A DNA stretch of 59,052 bases, from assembly GCA_023399465.1 (NCBI GenBank), contig JAEWPB010000025.1, forward strand, positions 1 to 59,052, given 5' to 3'. The position numbers were made by a program, and so were the translations under genes. Origin of the DNA: Pseudomonadota bacterium. Its GTDB lineage: Bacteria; Pseudomonadota; Alphaproteobacteria; Rhizobiales; Rhizobiaceae. This document shows positions 16,605 through 25,726 of the stretch, in pieces. Under the pieces are notes generated by a model that saw only the letters and a program-made list of their open reading frames with translations, was not told the origin of the DNA and made no database searches. Numbering within the stretch: the stretch's first letter is position 1; every line of letters begins with the position of its first letter.

Positions 16605-17399
16605 TCAGTCGAATTCACATGGCCATGACGTCGGTGCGACCAGGCCGTCTGGAAGTCTGGTTTCGGCATTGCCGCAGGCAAGATCGATCTGCGCCTGATC
16701 CAGCCCCTCGGCGCGCGACAGGTCCAGCCCCTCGATGCGGGTGAGGAACATGAAGGCGCGATCGAACTGGACGGGCCCGTCGAAGTGCGCCTTGCTGAAG
16801 TCGGCGCGCGAGAGGTTCGCCAGCGAGAAACGGGTATTGGCAAGCGTGGCTTCGGTGAAAAGGGCGCGCCCCAGCTCAGCCTTCGCGAAGTTGGCGCCCC
16901 GGAGTTTCGCGCCGCTGAAGTCGGCGCGCTGCATTTCCGCATTGGAAAAATTGGCACCATTGGCGATCACGTCTCTAAAGCCGGTGCGATAGCCTTCCAC
17001 CCGCGAAAAATTGGCGTTCTCGGCGGTGCCGCCGGTCAGCCATGCGCGTACAAGCGTCGCCTTTTCAAGATTTGCGCCATTGAGATTGACGCCGCTGAGA
17101 TCGGTCATGCTGAAGTCGACATCGAAAAGATTGGCGCGTTCGAGGTTGCTGTCCGGCAGCATCAGGTTGTTCTTGCGGCAGTCCTGCCAGTCGATGCCAG
17201 GCTCCGGCGCGCTGCGACACTGGGCCGAGAAGGCGGGAAGGGCGGGCGTCAGGCCGGCGAGCATCGCGGCGAGGGCAACGATGGCCGGCGCCATCTTGCG
17301 GTGAGCGTTCCTGCAACAGGCCAGCCACCAGCCCATGCGCGCCGGCCGCGTGCCCGGCGGTGCGAGAAGGGGTCCGGTGGCGTGGCGATGCCGGTCCAT
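16605..17399 (-). CDS. Exported pentapeptide-repeat protein
   Basis: The start is ATG 17399, chosen because GGAG lies six bases upstream; the other in-frame ATGs (17435, 17336, 17294) lack one. After a long basic N-terminal region, a hydrophobic segment MAPAIVALAAMLAGLTPALP and a likely signal-peptidase site (FSAQ) indicate export. The mature part consists of pentapeptide repeats A(N/D)(L/F)xx, for example DLSGVNLNGANLEKATL and ANFSNAEMQRADFSGAKL, which fold as a right-handed quadrilateral beta-helix. Four Cys residues flank the repeats (two before, two near the C-terminus, CGNA and WPCEFD). The function is unknown; such proteins often act as protein-interaction scaffolds. Confidence 0.85.
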   Translation of the reverse strand: MDRHRHATGPLLAPPGTRPARMGWWLACCRNAHRKMAPAIVALAAMLAGLTPALPAFSAQCRSAPEPGIDWQDCRKNNLMLPDSNLERANLFDVDFSMTDLSGVNLNGANLEKATLVRAWLTGGTAENANFSRVEGYRTGFRDVIANGANFSNAEMQRADFSGAKLRGANFAKAELGRALFTEATLANTRFSLANLSRADFSKAHFDGPVQFDRAFMFLTRIEGLDLSRAEGLDQAQIDLACGNAETRLPDGLVAPTSWPCEFD

Positions 17400-17657
17400 G
17401 CCGCTCTCCGCTTGCTTCCTGCGAGACGGTGCCATTGGCGTCGTCTTGCGTCGAATGCGATCTGGTTACTGGAAGAAGTATAGGTCAGCAGCGGCGAAAT
17501 GCGCGGGTGAATTGTCCGGCCACCCGGAAAAAGGTGGTCCCGCATGCATGGCGGAACACGGAAAGGCGGCCGGCAAGCGGGCAGGCGGCGGGTCGTCAAG
17601 CTCCGCAGAGGTTAACGCGATCGTTAACTGGAACCGGTTTCGGGAAAGGATGCCGGC

Positions 17658-17768
17658 TCAGAATACCCGGTCCGGTCGGGCGCCGGGGCGGAACAGACCT
17701 TGCAGGCAGACAAGAACCGCCACAGTCATGACGGTGATCACCGATACGCTTACGCCAAGAACAATCAT
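17658..17768 (-). CDS. 36-residue single-pass membrane protein
   Basis: This small gene starts with ATG at 17768, preceded at eight bases by GAGG. The product begins MIVLGVSVSVITVMTVAVL, one transmembrane helix, and ends in a short basic tail (LFRPGARPDRVF). Support comes from the ribosome-binding site, a clean hydrophobic profile and the stop context; there is no homology evidence. It is located between the pentapeptide-repeat gene and the che operon, on the opposite strand to the latter. Confidence 0.5.
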   Translation of the reverse strand: MIVLGVSVSVITVMTVAVLVCLQGLFRPGARPDRVF

Positions 17769-18185
17769 TGCTCTTACCTCATTGGACGCTAATGCAGAAC
17801 GTACTCGACCCTGCCAGTAAAAGGGCTGACTTGCCCGAAGCTTAAGCCGTTAAGATCCGGGGACACGGCGGCAACGGTTTTTGCTGGCGCCATGGATTTT
17901 CCTTTGCGCCGGGCATGAGCGCGCCGAAATTAACTTTCGGGCAAGGAATTAACCATAATGATTGGGGATGACGTCGGAATGGGACGAGTTCGCCCGTCCC
18001 CACCAGGCATGACGCCGCCCCGCCGTACCGGTCCCGATCCGGTATCCCACACATTGAAGCCGTTCCTGGAACAGACTTTGGTGGTTTGCGGCCGGCTGCC
18101 TGCAACCATTCGGCGGCGCCGTCCCCGAGTTTGTGACCCGGATATCGAGAAATTCCGGCCGGCTTGTCAAAGCCAGGTCATGCGC

Positions 18186-19847
18186 ATGGGGGAAATTTTG
18201 ACGCAGGAGATGCCAACAGATCAGGCTCGGCGGGCACAGGCAGGCAGCCTGCGCGATCGGCTGAGATTTGCTGGTCTCGATGGCGACCACTGCGAACTCG
18301 TGCGCCGTTACCGCCCGGCCCTCGACCAGCACGTCAAGGCCGGCCTGCGCGATCTCTTCCACCGCTATCAGTCGTTTCCCGATGCCGCCCGCAACTTCGC
18401 CAGCGAGCGTCAGGTCGAGCGGCTTCACGATCTCCAGACCTCCCATTGGGAAGTGCTGACCGACGCCCGCTTCGACAGCCTCTATGCGGAGCGGGTCAAG
18501 GTGCTCTCGGATACCGAGAGCAAGATGAACCTCGATCCGCGCTGGCATGTCGCCGGTCATGGCGTCGTTCTGGAGCATCTGGTCGGCGGTCTCGTCGAGG
18601 AACTCGGCGGCCGGTCGCTGATGCCGGGAAGCCGCAAGCGCGCCCAGGAAGTCAGTGATCTCATCAACGCGTTGATCCGCCTGGTCATGGTCGATGTCGA
18701 GATCGCCGTCTCGCTGCGCTTCAACGAACTGAGGGTCGCCCATCATCGCCAGTTGGCAGAGCAGCGCCAGGCCGATCAGGCCGAAGCGGTCGCCGTCTTC
18801 CGCGATGTCGTCCAGGCCCTCTCGGACCGCGATCTGACCGGCCGGGTGAGCGGTGAGGTGCCGGAAGCTTATGGCGAGGTCACGGGGTCGCTGAACGCGG
18901 CGCTCGAAGAGATCCAGGCGCTGCTGACCACCCATGCGACGCGAACGGCAAGCGCCGAGGTCGCAACCGGCCGCCTTGCCGCCGATGCACAGGCCTTTGC
19001 CCGCAGCGGCGATGAACACTCCCGGCAATTGCACGAGACCGCGCAGGCGCTGGCCGGCCTCGCGGATGGCGTCCGGCGCAATGCCGGCGCCACCAGGACA
19101 GCGCAGCAGGCGGCAGTCGCGACGCGCACCTCGGTCGAGGAAAGCGGGACTGTGGTCAGCCAGGCGATCAGCGCCATGACCGACATCGAGGCTTCGGCGG
19201 AAAAGATCGGCCAGATCATCGGGGCAATCGACGAGATCGCGTTCCAGACGAACCTTCTCGCGCTGAATGCCGGTATCGAGGCCGCACGCGCCGGCGACAG
19301 CGGCCGTGGCTTTGCCGTGGTGGCACAGGAAGTGCGTGCCCTTGCCGGCCGCTCGGCCGACGCCGCACGCGAGATCAAGACGCTGGTCAGCGGCACGAAA
19401 TCCCAGGTCGCATCCGGGGTCCAGATGGTTGGCCGCACCCAGGACGCAATCGCCGGCATCGTGCGGCAGGTGACCGACATCAACGCGGCGATCAGCGAAA
19501 TCGCCGACGAGACGGACACGCATGCGCGCGAATTGGGCGGTGTGAGCGGCGAGGTCGGCAATCTCGCCGAGGGCGTCGCCACCAATGCAAGGCTCGCCAC
19601 CAGCGCGGGGGCCGAAGCTGCCGACCTGCAGACGATCATCTCCGAGCTTGGCGAGACCATCCGGGCGTTCCGCATCGAGCGCGAGAAGAACGTTGCCCAG
19701 CCGCGATCACCGCATCCGGCCGCGCCGCTGGTGCCGGTCCGTGCCCCGGTCGCAGCGAATGCAGTGCCTGTGCAGTTGCCGTCCGGCAGTGTGCATGAAG
19801 ACGAAAATTCGGATTTTCCAATCTATCTTGCGGGGCTCGCGGGATGA
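18186..19847 (+). CDS. icpA: Soluble globin-coupled chemoreceptor, first gene of the che operon
   Basis: The product is about 553 residues if ATG 18186 is used; the frame is open from 17958, but the upstream codons are Arg/Pro-rich and unlike a real N-terminus. There is no transmembrane segment. The N-terminal third resembles protoglobin sensor domains: ALDQHVKAGLRDLFHRY, then LHDLQTSHWEVL with the presumed haem-proximal His, then DPRWHVAGHG. The C-terminal half is a methyl-accepting domain with the CheA-binding hairpin IAFQTNLLALNAGIEAARAG. It has no C-terminal CheR/CheB-tethering pentapeptide of the NWETF type. In Sinorhizobium meliloti IcpA opens the same operon. Ligand and haem content are unproven. 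Confidence 0.85.
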   Translation: MGEILTQEMPTDQARRAQAGSLRDRLRFAGLDGDHCELVRRYRPALDQHVKAGLRDLFHRYQSFPDAARNFASERQVERLHDLQTSHWEVLTDARFDSLYAERVKVLSDTESKMNLDPRWHVAGHGVVLEHLVGGLVEELGGRSLMPGSRKRAQEVSDLINALIRLVMVDVEIAVSLRFNELRVAHHRQLAEQRQADQAEAVAVFRDVVQALSDRDLTGRVSGEVPEAYGEVTGSLNAALEEIQALLTTHATRTASAEVATGRLAADAQAFARSGDEHSRQLHETAQALAGLADGVRRNAGATRTAQQAAVATRTSVEESGTVVSQAISAMTDIEASAEKIGQIIGAIDEIAFQTNLLALNAGIEAARAGDSGRGFAVVAQEVRALAGRSADAAREIKTLVSGTKSQVASGVQMVGRTQDAIAGIVRQVTDINAAISEIADETDTHARELGGVSGEVGNLAEGVATNARLATSAGAEAADLQTIISELGETIRAFRIEREKNVAQPRSPHPAAPLVPVRAPVAANAVPVQLPSGSVHEDENSDFPIYLAGLAG

Positions 19848-19983
19848 GCGGATTGTTTACTTCCTTCCCCCATAAACGCTGCCTGCGCATGACGGCCTTG
19901 CAGGGCCGCCGCGCGATCTCGCGGTTCGCCGGACGGCGCGGGCCGCATGTCGAAACCTTACGCAACAGACGAGGAACGATCTG

Positions 19984-20274
19984 ATGGCGAGCAAGGAACA
20001 GGGCAGCTTGAAGCTGTCACCCGTGCTGGATCTGAACGAAGCCACCGTATTGCATGGCAAATTGATGTCGCTGCGCGGAAACGCCCTCGTCGTGGATGCT
20101 TCCGCGGTCGAGCGGGCGGGCACCCAGTGCATCCAGATACTGCTTGCCGGTGCCAAGGCCTGGGAAGAGGACAAGAAGCCCTTCTCCCTGACGCAGGCAT
20201 CCGACGCATTCGAAAAAACACTGCAACTGATCGGTCTGAATATCGATCACCTGCAGGCCCAGGAGATCCGGTAA
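19984..20274 (+). CDS. cheS: CheS, STAS-domain partner of CheA
   Basis: This 96-residue STAS-domain protein sits between icpA and cheY1, exactly the place of cheS in Sinorhizobium meliloti, where CheS binds CheA and strengthens CheA-CheY1 binding to speed the phosphate-sink reaction. The STAS pattern is visible: strand LKLSPVLDLNEATVLHGKL, then NALVVDASAVERAGTQCIQILL with the loop Ser replaced by Ala, and a C-terminal helix. The loss of a phosphorylatable Ser in the loop fits a binding role rather than an anti-sigma-antagonist role (inference). Its stop is immediately followed by the cheY1 start. Confidence 0.88.
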   Translation: MASKEQGSLKLSPVLDLNEATVLHGKLMSLRGNALVVDASAVERAGTQCIQILLAGAKAWEEDKKPFSLTQASDAFEKTLQLIGLNIDHLQAQEIR

Positions 20275-20640
20275 ATGAAGAAAAAAGTGCTTACCGTGGA
20301 TGATTCACGAACCATCCGGAACATGCTTCTCGTGACCCTCAACAATGCCGGCTTCGAGACCATCCAGGCCGAAGACGGTATCGAGGGCCTCGAGGTTCTG
20401 GAGGAAGCAAACCCCGATGTGATCGTGACCGACATCAACATGCCGCGCCTTGACGGTTTCGGCTTCATCGAAGGCGTGCGCCGCAACGAGAAGTTCCGGG
20501 CGATCCCGATCCTCGTGCTGACCACCGAAAGCGATGCCGAGAAGAAGAACCGCGCGCGTCAGGCCGGTGCTACGGGCTGGATCGTCAAGCCCTTCGATCC
20601 GACAAAACTCATCGATGCCATCGAGCGTGTAACCGCCTAA
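20275..20640 (+). CDS. cheY1: Response regulator CheY1 (phosphate sink)
   Basis: A 121-residue single receiver domain has the acidic pair Asp9-Asp10, phospho-acceptor Asp53 in VTDINMP, Thr83/Thr84 and Lys105. In Sinorhizobium meliloti the protein encoded here does not drive the motor but drains phosphate from CheY2-P through CheA. The start abuts the cheS stop, and cheA begins 15 bases downstream. Assignment as CheY1 rather than CheY2 is by operon position. Confidence 0.92.
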   Translation: MKKKVLTVDDSRTIRNMLLVTLNNAGFETIQAEDGIEGLEVLEEANPDVIVTDINMPRLDGFGFIEGVRRNEKFRAIPILVLTTESDAEKKNRARQAGATGWIVKPFDPTKLIDAIERVTA

Positions 20641-20655
20641 ACGGGACTTTCTCCT

Positions 20656-22911
20656 ATGGATATGAACGAAATCAAAGAGATCTTCTTTCAGGAATGCGAA
20701 GAGCAGCTCGCGGAACTGGAATCCGGTCTTTTGAAACTGAACGACGGGGATCGCGATCCGGAGACAGTCAATGCTGTGTTCCGTGCGGTGCACTCGATCA
20801 AGGGCGGCGCTGGAGCCTTTGGTCTTGATGATCTGGTTTCCTTCGCTCACGTTTTCGAGACGACTCTCGATTGCGTTCGTTCCAACAAGCTCGAGCCCAA
20901 CCAGGACGTGCTGAAGGTGATGCTCAAATCGGCCGACGTGCTGGCCGACCTCACCAATGCGGCGCGCGACGGCGGCTCCGTCGACGAGTCCCGCAGTCGC
21001 GCTCTCGTCAAGGAACTGGAGGCGCTGGCCAATGGCGAAATGCCGGCTCCATCCGCGGTTGTCGAGGCGCCGGTCGCCAAGGCGCCGCAGCCGAGCGACG
21101 AGAGCGGTTTTGCGCCGATCCCGTTCTCCTTCGACGATTTCGAGGATGCCGAGCCGGTCGTCGCCCCGACGACCTACGACGTGACGTTCAAGCCGCGCGC
21201 CGAGCTCTTCCAGAAGGGCAACGAAGCGACGTTGCTGCTGCGCGACCTGTCCCGCCTCGGCGAACTGAGCATTCATTGCGATACGGGCGCGTTGCCGCCT
21301 CTCGACCAGATGGAGCCGGAAGGCGCCTATTTCCATTGGAAGGCGACTATCAAGACAACCAAGGGCGAAGAAGCCGTCCGCGCAGTCTTTGAATTCGCCG
21401 AATGGGATTGCGAGCTCGAGGTCGCGGCGCAGCAGGCTGGTGCTGCTGCCGTTGTCTCCGACGAAGAACTGCCGATGATCCCGGTTCCCTTCGACCTGTC
21501 CATTCTCGACGACAGCGGCGACGAAGATGAGGATGAGCACGAGGCCGATGCCGCCGAACACGATCACGCCGGCAAGGACGTGGCAGCCGCCGGCTCGGTT
21601 GTCGACACTGTCGCAGCCGCGATTGCCGCGCGCGGCGAAAAGAAGGAAGCTGCAGTGGCTGCCACTGCAGCCGCTGGCGCTACGAACACCGCAGCAGCCG
21701 GGGCTGCGCCGACCATCCGCGTCGATCTCGATCGCGTCGACCGTCTGATCAACCTTGTCGGCGAGCTGGTCATTAACCAGGCCATGCTGTCGCAGAGCGT
21801 CATTGAAAACGACACCAACGGCACGTCGTCCATCAACATGGGTCTTGAGGAGCTTCAGCAGCTCACGCGCGAAATCCAGGACAGCGTTATGGCAATCCGC
21901 GCGCAGCCGGTGAAGCCCGTCTTCCAGCGCATGTCGCGTATCGTCCGCGAAGTTGCCGACATGACCGGCAAGTCGATCCGGCTGATCACCGAGGGTGAAA
22001 ACACGGAAGTCGACAAGACGGTCATCGACAAGCTGGCCGAACCGCTGACCCACATGATCCGCAATGCCGTAGACCACGGCGTCGAGACGCCGGAAAAGCG
22101 CGTGGCTGCGGGCAAGAACCCGGAAGGCACGGTGCGACTGACTGCAAAGCACCGTTCCGGCCGTATCCTGATCGAGCTTGCCGACGATGGCGCCGGCATC
22201 AACCGCGAGCGCGTCCGGCAAAAGGCGATCGACAACGACCTGATCACGGCCGATGCGAACCTGACGGACGAGGAAATCGACAACCTGATCTTCCTGCCGG
22301 GCTTCTCGACCGCCGACAAGATCTCGGACATCTCAGGTCGCGGCGTCGGCATGGACGTGGTCAAGCGCTCGATCCAGGCGCTCGGCGGGCGCATCAGCAT
22401 CAGCTCGCGCCCGGGCCACGGCTCGGTCTTCACCATGAGCCTGCCGCTGACGCTCGCCGTTCTCGACGGCATGGTCGTCACCGTTGCCGGCCAGACGCTG
22501 GTCGTGCCGCTGACCGCGATCGTCGAAACCCTGCAGCCGGAAGCCTCTGCCATCCATTCCTTCGGCGCCAACCATCGCCTCATCTCGATCCGCAACAGCT
22601 TCTGCCCGCTGGTGGATGTCGGACGGATCCTCAATTTCCGGGCGATGCAGGCAAACCCGGTGGAAGGTGTCGCGCTGCTGGTCGAATCGGAAGGCGGCGG
22701 ACAGCGCGCGCTCATGGTCGATGCGATCCAGGGCCAGCGCCAGGTGGTCATCAAGAGCCTTGAGGCCAACTACACGCACGTGCCGGGTATCGCCGCGGCG
22801 ACCATTCTCGGCGACGGCCGTGTCGCTCTCATCCTTGACGTCGATGCGGTTGTCGGTGCCTCGCGCGGCCAGTCGCTAAAGCCTGAAATGTCGCTTGCTG
22901 CCACAGGATAA
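20656..22911 (+). CDS. cheA: Chemotaxis histidine kinase CheA
   Basis: The 751-residue cytoplasmic kinase has a phosphotransfer domain with His46 in FRAVHSIKGGAG, and a long acidic/alanine-rich linker with a response-regulator-binding region (about 110-345). The dimerisation helices at 355-420 contain LINLVGELVINQAML. A GHKL ATPase follows, with its N box HMIRNAVDHGVETP near 466 and G1 box DDGAGIN near 510, and a CheW-like regulatory domain lies at about 595-745. All catalytic motifs are present. It autophosphorylates on receptor signals and feeds CheY1, CheY2 and CheB. It is followed within 5 bases by cheW. Confidence 0.97.
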   Translation: MDMNEIKEIFFQECEEQLAELESGLLKLNDGDRDPETVNAVFRAVHSIKGGAGAFGLDDLVSFAHVFETTLDCVRSNKLEPNQDVLKVMLKSADVLADLTNAARDGGSVDESRSRALVKELEALANGEMPAPSAVVEAPVAKAPQPSDESGFAPIPFSFDDFEDAEPVVAPTTYDVTFKPRAELFQKGNEATLLLRDLSRLGELSIHCDTGALPPLDQMEPEGAYFHWKATIKTTKGEEAVRAVFEFAEWDCELEVAAQQAGAAAVVSDEELPMIPVPFDLSILDDSGDEDEDEHEADAAEHDHAGKDVAAAGSVVDTVAAAIAARGEKKEAAVAATAAAGATNTAAAGAAPTIRVDLDRVDRLINLVGELVINQAMLSQSVIENDTNGTSSINMGLEELQQLTREIQDSVMAIRAQPVKPVFQRMSRIVREVADMTGKSIRLITEGENTEVDKTVIDKLAEPLTHMIRNAVDHGVETPEKRVAAGKNPEGTVRLTAKHRSGRILIELADDGAGINRERVRQKAIDNDLITADANLTDEEIDNLIFLPGFSTADKISDISGRGVGMDVVKRSIQALGGRISISSRPGHGSVFTMSLPLTLAVLDGMVVTVAGQTLVVPLTAIVETLQPEASAIHSFGANHRLISIRNSFCPLVDVGRILNFRAMQANPVEGVALLVESEGGGQRALMVDAIQGQRQVVIKSLEANYTHVPGIAAATILGDGRVALILDVDAVVGASRGQSLKPEMSLAATG

Positions 22912-22915
22912 TGCC

Positions 22916-23383
22916 ATGTCGTTTGCTCTGAAGAACATGACCCAGGGAAGCCGCGAACTGATTGCTTTCCGTATTGGCGATCAGGAATTCTGCGTCAACA
23001 TCATGTCGGTGCGAGAGATCCGCGGCTGGACGCCGGCGACGGCGTTGCCGCACGCTCCGCCCTTCGTCATGGGGGTGATCAACCTGCGCGGCGTGGTCCT
23101 GCCGATCGTCGACCTGGCCGGCCGGCTGGGCATGAAGACGACCGAGCCAACCCCGCGCCACGTCATCATCGTCACCCAGGTGAAGTCGAGGGTCATCGGC
23201 CTGCTGGTCGATGCCGTCTCGGACATACTGACGGTCACCGACGACAACATCCAGCCGACGCCCGAGGTCTCCTCGGACCTCGAAAGACAATATGCGCGCG
23301 GCATCCTGGCCATGGAAGGCCGGATGATCTGCCTGCTGGAACTCGAAAGCGTGTTCCCCGATACCGAAAGTGAGGCGGCATGA
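22916..23383 (+). CDS. cheW: Chemotaxis coupling protein CheW
   Basis: The 155-residue scaffold links receptors to CheA. The start is ATG 22916 (MSFALKNMTQG); an upstream in-frame ATG would overlap cheA. The CheW fold is recognised from LIAFRIGDQEFCVNIMSVRE, the GVINLRGVVLPIVDL core and LLVDAVSDILTV. The stop overlaps the cheR start by 4 bases. It probably dimerises with the CheA P5 domain in receptor arrays. Confidence 0.95.
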   Translation: MSFALKNMTQGSRELIAFRIGDQEFCVNIMSVREIRGWTPATALPHAPPFVMGVINLRGVVLPIVDLAGRLGMKTTEPTPRHVIIVTQVKSRVIGLLVDAVSDILTVTDDNIQPTPEVSSDLERQYARGILAMEGRMICLLELESVFPDTESEAA

Positions 23384-24288
23384 GCGCGCTTGGCCTGAAC
23401 GAGCTGAAGCACTCTGCAGACGAAGTACTGGCGAGCGGGGAATACCCGCTCACCCGCCGCGATCTCCAGGAAATCGCTGCGATGATCTACGCGGATGCCG
23501 GGATCTATCTGAACGACACGAAGGCGTCGCTGGTCTATTCGCGACTGTCGAAGCATATCCGCAGTCTCGGCCTCAAGGGGTTCCGCGACTATTGTGCGCT
23601 GGTGCAGTCGCCGGCCGGTGCCCAGGCGCGGCGCGAAATGCTGTCGCACCTGACGACCAACTTCACCCGGTTCTTCCGCGAGAACCACCATTTCGAGCAT
23701 CTGAAGACCGAGGTGCTGCCGGGGCTGCTGGCCCGTGCCCGCAGTGGCGGCCGGGTGCGCATCTGGTCGGCCGCCTGTTCGGATGGGCAGGAGCCGTATT
23801 CGATCGCGCTGACCGTGCTGTCGCTGATGCCGAACGTAGCCGATTACGATTTCCGGATTCTGGCGACCGATATCGATCCGAAGATCCTGGCCCAGGCCCG
23901 GGCCGGTATCTATGACGAGACGGCGCTTGAAACCGTGTCGCCGGCGATGCGCAAGCAGTGGTTCCATGACGAGGACACCGGCGGCCGTCGCAAGTACCGG
24001 ATCGACGACAAGGTCAAGAGGCTCATCACCTTCAACGAACTGAACCTGATGGCGCAGTGGCCGTTCCGCGGACCGTTCGACGTGATCTTCTGCCGCAACG
24101 TCGTGATCTATTTCGATGAACCGACGCAGATGAAGATCTGGTCACGGTTCTCAGGACTGCTGCCGGAAGGCGGACATCTCTACATCGGTCATTCCGAGCG
24201 GGTGTCGGGCGATTCCAAGCATCTCTTCGACAATATCGGGATCACCACCTACCGCTATATCGGTAACAATGCGGGGAGGGGACGATGA
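23380..24288 (+). CDS. cheR: Chemoreceptor methyltransferase CheR
   Basis: The 302-residue enzyme methylates receptor glutamates with S-adenosylmethionine. It has an N-terminal helical domain (about 25-95) and a C-terminal methyltransferase domain. The latter has the motif RIWSAACSDGQEPYS (SAM binding), a conserved acidic residue at LATDIDPKILAQA, and the DVIFCRNVVIYFDE segment. It begins inside the end of cheW and ends inside the start of cheB (4-base overlaps), so translation is coupled along the operon. Confidence 0.96.
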   Translation: MSALGLNELKHSADEVLASGEYPLTRRDLQEIAAMIYADAGIYLNDTKASLVYSRLSKHIRSLGLKGFRDYCALVQSPAGAQARREMLSHLTTNFTRFFRENHHFEHLKTEVLPGLLARARSGGRVRIWSAACSDGQEPYSIALTVLSLMPNVADYDFRILATDIDPKILAQARAGIYDETALETVSPAMRKQWFHDEDTGGRRKYRIDDKVKRLITFNELNLMAQWPFRGPFDVIFCRNVVIYFDEPTQMKIWSRFSGLLPEGGHLYIGHSERVSGDSKHLFDNIGITTYRYIGNNAGRGR

Positions 24289-25337
24289 GCGCACCCACAC
24301 GAGTCCTGGTCGTTGACGATTCCGCGACGATGCGCGGCCTGATTACGGCTATCCTCAGTTCCGATCCGGATATCGACGTCATCGGCCAGGCCGGCGATGC
24401 GATGGAAGCCCGTCAGGCGATCAAGCAGCTCAATCCCGATGTCGTTACCCTCGACATCGAAATGCCGAACATGAACGGGCTCGAGTTCCTCGAGAAGATC
24501 ATGCGGCTGAGGCCGATGCCGGTCATCATGGTGTCGACCCTGACCCACCGCGGCGCGGAAGCGACGCTTGCGGCGCTGGAAATCGGCGCCTTCGACTGTG
24601 TCGGCAAGCCGGCGCCGGGCGATGTGCGGCCGTTCTACGACCTCGCCGAAAAGGTGAAGGCGGCGGCGCGCTCGCAGCGCAACTACGTGCGGCCCGCGGC
24701 CGTGACGGCGCAGGCGCCGGTCGCAAATGCCGCGACGGATTTCAGGGTCGGCCGCAAGATCGTTGCGATCGGTTCGTCAACGGGTGGCGTTGAGGCGCTG
24801 ATCACCGTCTTGCAGAAGTTCCCGCGCAACTGCCCGCCGACGGTCATCACCCAGCACATGCCGTCGACCTTCACCAAAAGCTTCGCCGAGCGGTTGAACC
24901 GCATCTGCGCCCCTGTGGTGCAGGAGGCGACCGATGGCGCGCGCCTCGAAATCGGCAAGATCTACCTTGCGCCCGGCGGCGAACGGCACCTGCAGGTCAC
25001 CAATCACTCGGCCCCCTGTTGCCGTCTGGTCGAGCGCGATCCGGTCAACGGCCACCGGCCGTCGGTTGACGTGCTTTTCGATTCCGTTGCGGAACTGGCC
25101 GGCCGCAATGCCGTCGGCGTCATCCTCACCGGCATGGGCCGGGACGGTGCTGCCGGCTTGCTGAAAATGCGCCATGCCGGCGCACGGACGATCGGCCAGA
25201 ACGAGAAAACCTGCGTTGTCTATGGCATGCCGCGCGTCGCCTTTGAACTGGGCGGCGTCGAGCAGCAGCTTCCGCTTGGCTCCATAGGCGAAGAAATCCT
25301 GAAAATTACTGCCGCCCGAAAGGAAGGGACCGAATAA
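24285..25337 (+). CDS. cheB: Chemotaxis methylesterase CheB
   Basis: The 350-residue enzyme has an N-terminal receiver (Asp11, Asp12 and phospho-acceptor Asp57) and a C-terminal esterase joined by an Ala-rich linker (about 130-152). The catalytic triad is visible: Ser165 in GSSTGG, His191 in TQHMP and Asp287 in TGMGRDG. It removes methyl groups from, or deamidates, receptors after phosphorylation by CheA. Its stop overlaps the cheY2 start by one base. Confidence 0.97.
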   Translation: MSAPTRVLVVDDSATMRGLITAILSSDPDIDVIGQAGDAMEARQAIKQLNPDVVTLDIEMPNMNGLEFLEKIMRLRPMPVIMVSTLTHRGAEATLAALEIGAFDCVGKPAPGDVRPFYDLAEKVKAAARSQRNYVRPAAVTAQAPVANAATDFRVGRKIVAIGSSTGGVEALITVLQKFPRNCPPTVITQHMPSTFTKSFAERLNRICAPVVQEATDGARLEIGKIYLAPGGERHLQVTNHSAPCCRLVERDPVNGHRPSVDVLFDSVAELAGRNAVGVILTGMGRDGAAGLLKMRHAGARTIGQNEKTCVVYGMPRVAFELGGVEQQLPLGSIGEEILKITAARKEGTE

Positions 25338-25726
25338 TGTCTATCGCTGAAAAAATCAAAGTTCTGATCGTCGACGATCAGGTGACGAGCCGCCTGCTGC
25401 TCAGCGACGCCTTGACCCAGCTTGGCTTCAAGCAGATCACCGCTGCCGGTGATGGCGAGCAGGGCATGAAGATCATGGAGCAGCAGCCCCATCACCTCGT
25501 CATCTCCGACTTCAACATGCCGAAGATGGACGGTCTGGGCTTCCTGCAGGCGGTGCGCACCAATCCGACTACCAAGAAGGCAGCCTTCATCATCCTGACC
25601 GCGCAGGGCGACCGCGCTCTGGTGCAGAAGGCAGCACAGCTGGGCGCCAACAACGTCCTGGCCAAGCCCTTCACCATCGAAAAGATGAAGGCCGCCATCG
25701 AAGCGGTGTTCGGGGCCCTGAAATGA
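25337..25726 (+). CDS. cheY2: Response regulator CheY2 (motor regulator)
   Basis: A 129-residue receiver has Asp13-Asp14, phospho-acceptor Asp58 in VISDFNMP, Thr88 and Lys110. In Sinorhizobium meliloti the cheY gene between cheB and cheD is CheY2, whose phosphorylated form slows the unidirectional flagellar motor. The start overlaps cheB by one base and the stop overlaps cheD by 4 bases. Confidence 0.92.
   Translation: MSIAEKIKVLIVDDQVTSRLLLSDALTQLGFKQITAAGDGEQGMKIMEQQPHHLVISDFNMPKMDGLGFLQAVRTNPTTKKAAFIILTAQGDRALVQKAAQLGANNVLAKPFTIEKMKAAIEAVFGALK

Noticed and set aside
17610..17630. CtrA box upstream of the che operon (TTAAC-rich sequence near 17612-17627)
   Set aside because: Spacing between the TTAA halves is 8, not 7, and the site is over 500 bases from icpA, so it was not called.
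20305..23967. Long minus-strand frames across cheY1, cheA, cheW and cheR
   Set aside because: They are antisense shadows caused by high third-position GC. The plus-strand genes have all expected motifs and overlapping starts and stops.
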